Origin: Byssothecium circinans
Lineage: Eukaryota > Ascomycota > Dothideomycetes > Pleosporales > Massarinaceae
NCBI GenBank assembly: GCA_010015675.1
Contig: ML977015.1
Location: 296,505 to 324,645 of the forward strand
Direction: 5' to 3'
Length of the DNA: 28,141 bases
The notes beneath the pieces were generated by a model, which saw nothing but the letters and a program-made list of their open reading frames with translations, had not been told where the DNA came from and ran no database searches. Position numbers and translations under genes: made by a program. Below are positions 1 through 10,051 of the stretch, in pieces. Positions within the stretch are counted from its first letter, which is position 1, and the number at the start of each line of letters is the position of its first letter.

Positions 1-375
1 TTGCGTGGAGAGAAAACGCGTGATTTTCTGAGGGGTGGCCGATTTGGCGATGTGGCCGGAAACCCCTGGCGGCCGGAATCTATATAGGCTAGCTTAGTCG
101 AACGATCTTGTTGGACTTGAGCGAATCGTGGTTGTAACCGAGAGCACGCAATATGGGCGACGTCTGATGAAGTGAGGGGAGCAACACCAATCATATTCCA
201 TCGTACTTGGAATGGACAAGCAGGTATGGCTTGGGCTTATAAGCTTTCCGTGACATGGAAGCATAAAACGGGAGCCTGGAGTTTGTGCGCTTGAATGTGT
301 ACAGTGTCACAGTTGATATTATACCGATATTCTTTTGACATTTGCGAGCACATAAATATCGCAAAAAACATCACC
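1..375. other. Intergenic upstream of the 2OG oxygenase gene
   Basis: No gene was recognised here. The stretch holds a TATATA at 81-86, about 290 bases before the oxygenase ATG, and stress-element-like pentamers (AGGGG at 31-35, CCCCT at 63-67). These are short matches with little statistical weight. It is probably the promoter and leader of the oxygenase gene. Confidence 0.4.
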
Positions 376-1695
376 ATGGCACCAGGCCTAGTCGAACCAG
401 CACCCCAACCCCCCAACCCCCCAACAAGTCACATATCGAGCCTTGGAACCGTCCGAAACAAACATCTGAGGTCTTGGACTATGCACCTCTTGCGGCCATT
501 GACCTCTCGCGATTTGACCAGCCGGGGGGAAAGCAGGAACTTGCGAAGCAGCTCTACGATGCTGTAAGACCAAACCTACCGCAACTCATCACCGCATTTG
601 AGCTATATACTAACCTCGATGTTTATCGGATAGCTAACGAATGTTGGATTCTGGGTAGTAACCAACACCGGCATCGACGACGAGCGCGTGCTGCGCCAAT
701 TCAGCATCGGAAACGCCTTCTTCAAGGAAAGTCTCGAGGAGAAGAGGAAGTTCCCGTGTAACTTCGACGAGGGCGAGTATTTCGGCTATCGCGAGAATTC
801 GCGGTGGATTGGGGATACGGGGGTGAAAGAGAACATTGAGACAGTCAGCCATCAATTCCCCCGGCATAGTCTTCTCCAAGCATATTTGCTGATACCAATG
901 TCTAGCTCAACATCCCCAAAGACATCCCCGCCTGGGAAACCATCGGCAAGCACCGCATCGTCGCAGAAAACTGGGACGAGATCCGCAGCTTCCACCGCGA
1001 TCTCTGGGAAAAGGTAGCTCGGAAACTCTTCGTCCTGATGGCTATTATCCTCGAGCTGCCCGAGAACTATCTCGCAGACGCACACGACTATGACCAACTC
1101 TCCGACGACCATCTGCGGTACATGATATACAATGTGCGGAGCCAGGAGGAGTGGGATAAGGCGCAGGCGTACTCCAAGGGCGGGCATATGGATTTTGGGA
1201 GCTTGACGTTGTTGTTTTCGCAGCATGTGGCGGGGCTACAGATTAGGACCCCGGAAGGGGAGTGGAAGTGGGTTAAGCCCGTTGAGGGGGGATTACTTGT
1301 AATGCTGCTGATACTGTGACTTTTTTGACGAACGGTGAGCTCGAACCTTTTAAATTGGACCTGCAGGCCACTGACAGAATTTGACAGGTTTCATCAAGTC
1401 TACCATTCACCACGTGGTTACACCGCCAAGGGATCAAATCGACATTGCTCGTCTGGGTCTTCTTTACTTCAGCCGACCGGGCGATCACACGCCGATGAGA
1501 ACGGTGCCTTCACCTCTTTTGGATCGTCTGGGGCTTATTCCTGAAGAGCATAAGGATTTGAGTAAGCCGGTGCCTTCGGGTACTGAGTATGTGCGTGCGA
1601 GGGTCAAGGATGTACATCATAAGACGGTGCTTGATAAGCGGGAGGGAACGTCGTTTGAGTTCAAGGGTTTGGCAGTGCAGAACCACTACAAGTGA
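376..1695 (+). pseudogene. 2OG-Fe(II) oxygenase (isopenicillin N synthase-like), two apparent frameshifts
   Basis: The four exons read as a 2-oxoglutarate/Fe(II)-dependent oxygenase of the isopenicillin N synthase-like superfamily. Inferred introns are 564-633 (perfect TACTAAC branch site), 844-905 and 1335-1387. The metal site is intact: His at 1185-1187 and Asp at 1191-1193 (GGHMDFGSLTLLF), distal His at 1408-1410 (STIHHVV), and a likely 2OG-binding Arg at 1450-1452. The DIOX_N-type segment with VGFWVVTNTGID follows intron 1. The reading frame breaks twice. From ATG 376 to GKQELAKQLYDA one base is missing in a C-rich repeat (401-428). At 1299-1304, GGLLV must shift to reach NAADTVTFLTNG. 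With both shifts the product would be about 378 residues, normal for the family. Substrate is unknown; relatives act in secondary metabolism. It is either a young pseudogene or a locus with two missing bases in the assembly. Confidence 0.72.
401..428 (+). repeat. CCCCAA/CCCCCCAA short tandem repeat at the first frameshift
   Basis: Three C-run-plus-AA units follow each other just inside the oxygenase start. The frame before this tract (MAPGLVEPAPQPPN) and after it (KSHIEPWNRPK) differs by one base. Tracts like this are prone to replication slippage and to homopolymer sequencing error, so it is the likely site of the first frame loss. Confidence 0.6.
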
Positions 1696-1809
1696 AAACC
1701 TTACAATGTTTTAGCATGATTGCATAATACACATTTGAGTAGAAATAGACACTCACCTCACTCTTCAATATGATCAATATCATGACCCTTCGAAATTGGA
1801 GTCACCTAC

Positions 1810-4800
1810 TCAAACCTTATCGACCTTCATAGTGACCAAACCAACCAAAACTGCACAAGCAGCCATCATATACGCACTGACCCCAAAAGCCCCTTGGACA
1901 TCCATCTTCAAGCAACTCCACAGCACACCAAACACCAAACTCATCAACAGAAAAAGCGTAACCAGCAATAAAGTAATAACGTCCCTGTCCCAACTTTCCA
2001 GATAATATATCCCCCAGCCCTCCGCCGGCTGTCCCGCTTTGCCCTGCAATTCGCCGCAAATGCGTTTGGGAAGCTGGTCAAGAATCCATGTGTCGTTCTC
2101 ATTGATGCACGAGGGTGTAGTGAATAGGTGGGCGAGGTAATGAGGATCGATGGGAGGCCATACGGGCGGAGGCCCAGGGATACAGCGATATTCTGTACCT
2201 TTGGGTTCGACGCGATGTGCTGGAGGTATGCACTCGCATGATTGGGGGATGATGCAACAGGGATTGTGGGGCCGAACTTCAACGCTGCCACCCATTGGAA
2301 GACGGAATTTGATGAAGTAAATCCCTTGGACTGCCTTGAGAGAAAGCAGGGTGACGAAGCGGCCGCGATGCAGGCGGAATTGCTCCCGGAGGAAGCAGAA
2401 AAGATTACGGTCGGTATCAATGGAGTCTATGCGGTCTTGGGTAAGGGACTTGCGAAAGCGGCCAGCGTGCATGCAGGAAAATAGATGGAGCATCTTGTTC
2501 GGTGGTGGGTTGGGCGAAGGAGCCGGACAACAGGTGACGTTTGCGGAGTTGTGTTGAGGTAGTGTGTATTGCTTGGCTGGTTTCCTGAACGTGGTCGTGA
2601 GCCGTACCAGAGCGTTGCGAATCCAAAGTCCGGGATGTTGGCCCATGTACTTTTGGTTGGAAGAGCTGGAGCTATGAGTTGTGATAGTGACTTCTGTGCC
2701 AGTAGCTCGTAGCATGTCTGAGGCTAATTCCGCGATGCCGTCTTCCTTGTATTCAGTGAAGTCGCCCGAGAAGCTGTCTCCGCATTTCTACTATAATGAG
2801 TATGCTCTACCCAGACGGATAGCAAAAAGTGAGAACTTACACACCGCCATCGGAGTCTAACCTTTCCCGGCTCGAGAGGAGGCTCAAGACAACCACTCAC
2901 GACTAGAAATGCTTCCCAAGTTCGCCTAAGCCGCCAATAGATTGACCAGTTTGCTCTTTCATATCTCGAGGAGATTCTTGACATCAGTTCGGAGGTAGCA
3001 CTGCTTTGATATGGAGGCTCATTTCCTTCAGCGGCTTGTGTTGATAGATACCGAGAAGCCTGCTGCACCACAAAGCCTCTTACACGCGTTGTCAATGCTC
3101 TCACTGCTTCGTTGCTGATTTGACGTAAAGTGAAAATATCAAAAATGGAGGCATCCTGGGAGAAAGCCCCTTGCAAATTGCCACTAATCGGTTAGCAGAG
3201 TTTCGGCAGTAGGGGATTTTATATGACTAACATAGTTGATATATCTTTCACGGGCACTATGGTGTGCGTTTCCTTTCCCTCTGCCATGAGAGTTACTTTC
3301 GGAAGGACGAAGCTTTGGATTTGAGCTTTCAACCTTTGGAAAGCATCGCTACCGACCAAGAATTCGCGAAAAATGATGAGATCGTCAAACATCGCATCAT
3401 CAACTGTCTGCGACTCTTCTTCTTCATCAGAGCTCTCTTCCTTCGGTATCTTTTCCCTCGCTTTTGGTCGATCGTTGCATTTAAACGACTGCACAATGGA
3501 CTGTGCGAGAAATCGAGCTTTCAAGGTCACCAAGCGAGCAGCGAGATACTCAAGCCCATCCGTAGCCTCGCCTTTCAAGTGTTCAGCGTACTGCTTAAAC
3601 AACCTTCGTAGGTTCCTTTCCAGCTTCTCGGGTCCGATGCTATCGTCGTTGATGGCACGTTTGTAGAGCGGTTTGAGGAGATCGTCTTCCTGGAAAATAG
3701 TGACAAGCTCTTTGGTTGCTGTTGCTATCTGGTGGGCGGAATAACCACTGCCATTAGAGAGATCCGTTGCCGAAGATGCGAGAGACTGGACGGAGATGAC
3801 GGAAGCAGCGTAGCTCGATATTACGGATTCGTTATCGTAGTCGTCGTCTAAAACGGGCTCGCTGGCTGTTCCTTGTGGCCCTTCGTCGATGTGTGAATCT
3901 ATTAGCTTCACAATATGCGCATGCCGATCTCCAGCTAAGGCTCGTAAGATGTCGCGCTCTTGATCGAACGCTTCGAGATTTTCAGGGCGAGAGATTACTT
4001 TCTTTTGAGCCATATGCATGCCTTGCCAGCCCCAAATCTTATCCATCTGTTCCGGTGTCCGAGGTGACAAATCGCTCCCTAGCCCAATTGACACCGAATC
4101 CTCCCCCGCGAGAGCCTTGCTTGCAGTTGAGTCATTTAGTTCATCTTGCTTGCTGTCACGTATTCTCTCCCGTGCCCCAGCGTGGCGGGCATCCAGCACA
4201 GTTCGGAACATCTTCATAATCGTGTCAGGTGCATGTCTTGTCAATAGGGCCTCCACGTGCCTGTCGGGAACTAAGGTGTCCAAGCCTACAGATTCTGAAG
4301 CAGTCCGGTCCGAATCTTTCGCGTCTTGCTTAGAACGATCCTGTTGCCTGTTGTCGAAAGTAGCTCTCTCGGCTTCATCCTCGGGTTTATGGACCAATGC
4401 TAATCCCGTTGGATGGCTAATTCTCCAAGCGTCCATCGCCTGCTGAAACATTCTCGTGATCGTTTCGGGGCGATGGCCTATCATCAGAGCCTTGACATGT
4501 CGCTTCGACTCCTCTGGGATCTCGATTTCGTCAACAAACTCGGTATCGATCGGTCCACGTTGCCAGTACGGAAATTGGTCCATTTCTTCCTGTGACAGAG
4601 GCGTCGGAGGTGGCAATTCACCATTTTCCTTACTTTCGGTCCAAGTTGGCGTTAGCCTTTCCCCTGGTATATTTATACTTGGCATCTGAACAGGATTCTT
4701 GCCTTTACCATCGAGTTTTGGTAGGGCCTCAGGCTCACGATGTGGGACTTCCGTTGAAAGCTCATCATTTTCCTCCCCAGCCAATCCTAGTTTGATTGAA

Positions 4801-7536
4801 AGCTCATCATCGTGCTCCTGCATATCTTTGAGTAGCGTAAGGAGCTCCACGCTGTCATCATTGTCGGGATCCTTCTCTAGTTTCACCATGATCTTTTCCA
4901 CATGATGCCGTGCGATCTTAGCGAGGGGTTCCATATCTATCAAATCATGAATGTCTTTCTCCAAGGTCTCCATTTGCTCTACAGTCTCTAGGGGCGATTC
5001 TTCCCTGCCGCGACGGAATAGCTCTTGAAGGTATTTATGCTTATCAGAGATGGTCGGGTTTGGGGGAAGCTCTGCGCCGACGAATTGTGTCCCGCTAGGG
5101 GTTTGGTTCTGTACGATCCATGAATGTTCAACGATTTTATGGTCCCGAAGTTGATCAGAGTGGCCACCCATTCGTGACCATGACGGAGACGGGTTTTCCG
5201 AAATGGTGGAACTAAAATGCCGGTTTTAGCATGAAATCACGCGGCGGAGATACCACAACTTACTCGGAATTCTGCGCAAGGTGACCGTTACACACATGAT
5301 TTCGCCACGCATCGTTGCCCCAGAGAAATTCTCCACATTCGTCACACATTTGCATCGTTTCGTAATAGCATCTATATTCAGAGCCGCCAGGGTGCATGGT
5401 TGTTGCCGGTTCCTGTGGATCTATCACAATATCCTTCTGCACATCGGATATAGGACCGAATTTTTCCATGCCTTGTCCTCGCTGTTTCTCCTCCCCCACT
5501 TCTCTCTCCGATGCTCGCTGTCCTTGAGTCTGTGTAAACTCGTCTTCAGCACTCTGTCGTGCGCGGTCTTCTGCGTTGCCAAGTCTAGGTCTGGTCTGTC
5601 TAACTTCCTCTTCGCCGCTTGTAACTGTCAGTGAATACCAATAGTAAAATCTCTAGTCAACTCACCAAAGCAGCACAGTATCCTTGTTCTTGGTAAAATC
5701 ACGCGGCTTCTGAAACATCGCTGCACTCTCATTGGTGCCCATACCCAAGGCTAGTAATGGGTCGTCTTCTTCAGCGTTACCATTTGCGAACGGACGGTCC
5801 TCATTTTCTTGCCCACTTTTCACTTCTTGCCGTGAACTTGTGCGATCATTACCAAGGCCTATGGTCTCAGGTACAATGGATGTAGTTGAAGAACCATCTT
5901 TTGGTACGTTACCATCTTTCAATCCCCATTCTGATGCAGACGCAGCGTCGAGAAAGAGAACTGAAGGATCATCCGAAGAGAGTGTAGGATGCATTTCATC
6001 GCTCACCTCCTCCGTTCCTAATTCAGGCTCCACATCGAAGTCCGAATCTGCCGAGTCGGTAGTGGTGAAGTAACCCTTTAAGCGGCGTAGATCCTGCTTA
6101 TTCAAAATCTCACTGGCATCTCCTTCAATTGCTGAGACAGTAAGCTGCGTAGGAAGTTTGAGCATGGTATCCAGATCCGGGATCCCTGTCGCAAAATGAA
6201 CGTGTCCAACCCTCTTCAACTTATCGGCCTCGGAGGACGACCCTCCGATCGAAGAAGAAGTAATCCCAAACCCTGAAGGTTCAATAGAGTCCAAGTTGGG
6301 GATTAGATCAGATTGTTTGGCCTCTTCTTCGTTATTGTTGAAATTTGACTCATGGTGCCAATTCGTTGTGGCGGGTTCAAGTTCGGCGTCCGAATCACCT
6401 TCATGTCCCAATACAAATATCGAAGATGAAGACTCTCTTTTCTTCGTAGCATGGTAATCGGAGCGAGTTGCTTCGAAATTTAACTTCGCCTTCCCCTGCG
6501 GATCCTTCGATATGTTGATTCTGTGCTCTTGATTGAGGTGTCTCCGTAATGCATCCATCCGACCCACTCCTACAAATGTGCGAGTGCAAAAACGGCAAAG
6601 CTGCTTCTCCTCGTGAAAGAAGCTTTTGTACGAACCGAAGTCCTGATCCGTGCGACCCTCATGTTCTCTAGAATTTTGTATTCGCCGCCGTAGTCGCCTC
6701 GCTGTGAAATCGTTGTCTTCTAGCGGATCGTTGTCGGAGAAGCCAAAGTCGCCTTCGATACTCTGATCGTGATTTCGCTTCGATACGCCTAGCTGCCTTC
6801 GTCTTTTCATCTTCCGGTACTCGCGCACTCTTTCTTCCTCACTATCCGAATCAAATTCGACGTGGAGGTCCGATAAATTTTGGATGTCACCAACTTCTTC
6901 CACAGAGTATGGTTTCACCGTATCCAGCGCGGCCTGCCTCTTCTTGAGCAAACGTTTTTGATGTTTGAGCTCCTCAAGTTCACGCTCGTCTTCGCAGTGT
7001 TGGATGAGCTGGTCGATGTTTTGCAGGTTCCTTTCAGCCGGGATATAATTACGAGCTTTATCCTTAGAAATTATGCCACCACGGCGTTCGCGGGATGGAT
7101 TTGAAGGAGAAGGAGCTCGCATGTCGGGTTCATCATCTGTCTCATCCAATTCCTCGATGATAATATCACGGCTTGCCTCAACAACCTTGCGGGGCTGTCC
7201 AGAGGATTTGTCCTCCTCAATGCGGTTGTCATGTGTTTGTTCGATCTGACTAAGCGATGAAGGCTCCGCGCAAGTGTCAACGTTGGCAAAGGCTTGCGTC
7301 GCAATGCCATCTCGACTGTTGAAAGCATGGGGCGGACTGTCGAAATGTGGATTGTGGGAAAGACCGCCATCTTGCAAGCCTTTTTCCAAGTCTGCTATAC
7401 GACATGCCTCCGAGCAGTAAAGTTTCCCACTCTCGATTTGACGGTCGCATGCAAGGCAAAAGTCGACGATGAATTTCCGAGGCGAGTCAAGGTGGTAGGA
7501 TTCAGCCGGAGAAATTCGATCTATGTTGTCCTCCAT
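1810..7536 (-). CDS. Very large multi-domain zinc-finger/membrane protein, filamentous-fungal family
   Basis: Five exons on the minus strand: 7536-5666, 5617-5264, 5211-3232, 3183-2841 and 2787-1810. They give about 1841 residues with every junction in frame. Visible order: a Cys cluster at residues 27-45 (C-x2-C-x10-C-x3-C, CLACDRQ...YCSEACR) like the Ecl1/life-span-factor zinc motif; a charged, probably coiled-coil part at 168-205; a C2H2 finger at 314-338; a second C2H2 finger at 715-736; two related copies of about 28 residues at 978-1005 and 1058-1085; a kinase-N-lobe-like stretch near 1145-1184; a conserved helical block after it; a CKCG motif at 1516-1519 formed across the last splice; and two hydrophobic helices at about 1785-1809 and 1814-1836 near the C-terminus. 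I recognise the C-terminal half as a family common in Dothideomycetes and Leotiomycetes with no function I know. Location is probably a membrane. The first exon could be a separate gene, but the spliced frame argues for one protein. Confidence 0.72.
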
Positions 7537-7600
7537 GATTGAGATGGGACGTGAAGTGGTACTTATGGGAAATTGAGGTAATTCGATGATCGATGGTCGA

Positions 7601-7616
7601 AGAGAGAGAGAGAGAG
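7601..7616 (-). repeat. (AG)8 dinucleotide tract
   Basis: Eight AG units on the plus strand read as CT on the coding strand of the large minus-strand gene, 65-80 bases before its ATG. Pyrimidine-rich stretches at this place are usual in core promoters and leaders of filamentous fungi. Confidence 0.7.
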
Positions 7617-7877
7617 AAAAGGACCAAGCATAAGATGGTTGGAAGAGTAAGACGGGCAGAAATACGATATGCTGTAAGCGATTGCGGGGATGCGGAGCTC
7701 TTATGTTCGTAAACTTTGATCAGGCTGCAGAGAGCTGCAGGTCAACACAGCCTCAGCCTCGTACAATCACGAATGAGAACGGCGAGCTCGAGGGACGATT
7801 CAGTCTTGAGAGATGATGAATTGGGAACGCCACATTTAAATTCATTTCGCTGTTAGGCAGGCCGAAGAAGGATATTC

Positions 7878-7905
7878 ATTCGTAGCCGATAATTCGTAGC
7901 CGATA
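7878..7905. repeat. Perfect 14-bp direct tandem duplication
   Basis: ATTCGTAGCCGATA occurs twice head to tail with no mismatch (7878-7891 and 7892-7905). It lies in non-coding DNA. It could be a slippage event, an excision footprint or a paired protein-binding site; nothing else around it decides. Confidence 0.75.
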
Positions 7906-8136
7906 TAGTGGAGCTGCCCGGCCGTTGAGAAATGACCCCCGCTCGATAGGTTTGCTTGGTGTATTGATGTAGATTGCATACGCAAGTTGGAATTTCCCAT
8001 TGAAAACAGGCTGGCTGTTGGGTATGATGCTATGTTGTAATTTCAACCGGGCAGGCTGACATGTGCGTTAGGTTATTGTTCGCATTGTGAATATCCATCG
8101 CAAGCGCAATGCTGGATATTTGGTGTTTTCGATCCA

Positions 8137-8613
8137 TCATCTGACGCTCACTGCGTTATATTTGGGTGTGATGAATGATGCTATCGCCTTTTGAATATCG
8201 CCGTCGTTCGCGCGTAGCAGTTCGGTTGCCTTTGGCTTGGGAAGCTCAAGCTCAGATACCTACGACAATCAATATCAACGTCTTAGATCTGACAACTATT
8301 ATAGCCTCTCGGACATGTCATGTCTGTGTTACCCAGGTCTCGAAGTGTTCGGACGTACCAGCAGCGAAACGTCGGTCGCCTCAATCTTGACTGCCTTCTT
8401 CTGTTCACCAGCATTTTCCTTCACGCTCAATCCCTTCATAGCCTCTCCCAGCGCCTTGCTATCCACATTCTTCTTCCCCGCAACTTCGTCTTCCTGTGTA
8501 GGAGCATCGAGCGAAGACAGAGCTGCCGCCGCTTTGCGGTCCTCGGCTGTTCCAGTGGGAGCATGGGGGTCGGCGGCCCCTTCTTGGATTTCTGAGGGCT
8601 GTGGTTCGGCCAT
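8137..8613 (-). CDS. HYPK-like NatA-associated chaperone (UBA-like domain)
   Basis: Two exons (8613-8359 and 8259-8137, intron 8358-8260 of 99 nt) encode 125 residues. The start at 8613 has a favourable GCCATGG context; the upstream in-frame extension looks like leader. The acidic N-terminus (AEDRKAAAALSSL) and the C-terminal UBA-like helices at about residues 75-115 (DVSLLVSELELPKPKATELL, then GDIQKAIASFI) match fungal homologues of huntingtin-interacting protein HYPK. In other eukaryotes HYPK binds the ribosome-associated N-terminal acetyltransferase NatA and acts as a chaperone. The second exon is essential to the call, because the UBA-like domain spans the junction. The gene is divergent from RPB6, with 352 bases between start codons. 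Confidence 0.85.
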
Positions 8614-8965
8614 GGCGATCGAAAGGAAGGAAGAGACGGGGGGTTGGGTATTCTGGTCGTATAGACGGCTAGAAGTATTGTTTTGATGCGAGGGGTGGCC
8701 GATGTGGGAAAGCCAAGATTTTGAGCTGCTGAGGTTTGGTGAGTTGGTAATAACCAATCAGAGTGGGGCTTTCGCGTACCTCCCTGCACGGGGCGCTAGG
8801 CCGTGATTGGCTGTCGCTTTCAAGGTTTTGTTCGAGCTTCTGCATTCTTTCTTTCAGGCACAGTCGACTGCACCTCCGCCGTCACCCGCGCAACCCCAAA
8901 CCTCGAGTCTACGCTTCCGCCACATCTTGAAAATTTACACCTGACCCTCGTATCACTCAAACAAC
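8614..8965. promoter_or_regulatory. Bidirectional promoter region, HYPK / RPB6
   Basis: Two divergent housekeeping genes share this 352-base interval, so both promoters must lie in it or overlap it. Pyrimidine-rich stretches stand before each start, for example around 8840-8860 before RPB6 and just before the HYPK ATG on the minus strand. No clear TATA box was seen, which is common for such genes. Confidence 0.55.
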
Positions 8966-9668
8966 ATGTCTGACGACGGCGGCTACGATTATGACGGCGG
9001 CGAGTATGATGCACCTTTCCAGCTTTGCTCTTGAGGAAGCATCTCTCGAGGAAGCGTCTCTACGTTATTGATCGCAAGATATATCCTGGGGAAAGGCTAA
9101 CCTATTTTGCCTTATAGTGCAGGCGGCGATGTCGGCTATGACGAGGAACAGGAAGTGGAACTGTACGAGGAAGAGGAGGAGACTGGAGCGCCGAATGAGG
9201 ACCCCGAGACGATCGATCAGAACCAAGAGAACATCGTCGACAGCGGTGATCCGGCCGCCGCAGCGCACGCGAAGAAGAACACGGTCGCAGCGCTGAGGAA
9301 CAAAAAGATCGAGCCTGCGGATCGCAAGACAACACCGTATTTGACCAAGTACGAGAAGGCACGCATCCTGGGCACACGTGCTCTGCAAATCTCGTAGGTC
9401 CAACTGGGGATACAGACACGCGACGCAAGGACGAGGCTAATAGTGGGAATAGTGGTAATGCGCCCGTTCTGATCGATGTCGAGGGCATGACGGACCCGCT
9501 TGAGATTGCGCTGAAGGAGCTGAAGGAGAAGAAGATTCCCCTGGTGATACGGAGGTATCTGCCAGACGGCTTGTATGTAGACCTGAGCTGCAAGTTCTAT
9601 GCAACCTTGTGCTAATGCGATACAGCTACGAGGACTGGACCGTCGAGGAACTCATCTTCCAGCCGTAG
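8966..9668 (+). CDS. RPB6: RNA polymerases I, II and III shared subunit RPB6 (ABC23)
   Basis: Four exons (8966-9003, 9118-9393, 9453-9572, 9626-9668) give 158 residues, the usual size. Introns are 9004-9117 (GGCTAAC branch site), 9394-9452 and 9573-9625. The N-terminus is very acidic ([15 protein letters not shown]), as expected for the flexible tail of this subunit. The conserved core follows: [20 protein letters not shown], then [30 protein letters not shown] and [11 protein letters not shown] at the C-terminus. RPB6 sits at the base of the clamp and supports assembly of all three nuclear polymerases. One oddity is Gly in place of the usual Met before NAPV, at the exon 2/3 junction; another acceptor might exist, but this one keeps the frame. 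Confidence 0.93.
9033..9062 (+). repeat. 15-bp imperfect tandem repeat in RPB6 intron 1
   Basis: GAGGAAGCATCTCTC is followed directly by GAGGAAGCGTCTCTA, with two differences. It lies in the first intron and explains part of that intron's length of 114 nt, longer than its neighbours. Confidence 0.65.
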
Positions 9669-10051
9669 AAGCATCGTGGAAAGGGAGTTTGCATTTGAAT
9701 CGGAGTTTTGGAGGACGATACAGTGACAGGCACGGCGCATGGTGTTCAGCAGCATGGGAAAATGACAGGACTAGGATATCCCGAATCAAGGCCGAAGTAC
9801 GCACTCTTCGCCCGATTGCACGCGAGCGTGAAGCGGCTCCGACGTCTGAGCGAGCTGTGGCCGGAAATACTTGCCTCGTTCAGGTTAATTTTGAGGAGGT
9901 GGGGCAGTTGTAGAGGGGAATGTGCCCCGCAGTTGAGCATTAACGTCACCGACGAGCTCCTGACAAAATCGTTGGGAGCCGCTTTCGCTTTTCAATTCAC
10001 ACTTTTCTCATCCACTTTCTCTGCTATCACACTGACTCTACTGCTGCCATC
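9669..10051 (+). promoter_or_regulatory. Interval holding the S-formylglutathione hydrolase promoter
   Basis: No gene was seen in these 383 bases. The last 70 (about 9980-10050) are rich in C and T up to the start codon of the hydrolase, typical for a fungal transcription start region and leader. The 3' end of RPB6 takes up the left side. Confidence 0.5.

Larger units (their letters stand above)
7537..8136. other. Intergenic between the large membrane-protein gene and HYPK
   Basis: No gene was seen. It should hold the promoter of the large minus-strand gene on its left side and the 3' end of the HYPK-like gene on its right. It contains the GA tract and the 14-bp tandem duplication listed separately. 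Confidence 0.5.

Noticed and set aside
5662..7536. Separate C2H2 gene upstream of the large membrane-protein gene
   Set aside because: A GTGAGT donor at 5665 and an acceptor at 5618 with a CTGAC branch site join it in frame to the next exon, so I treat it as exon 1. RNA evidence could reverse this.
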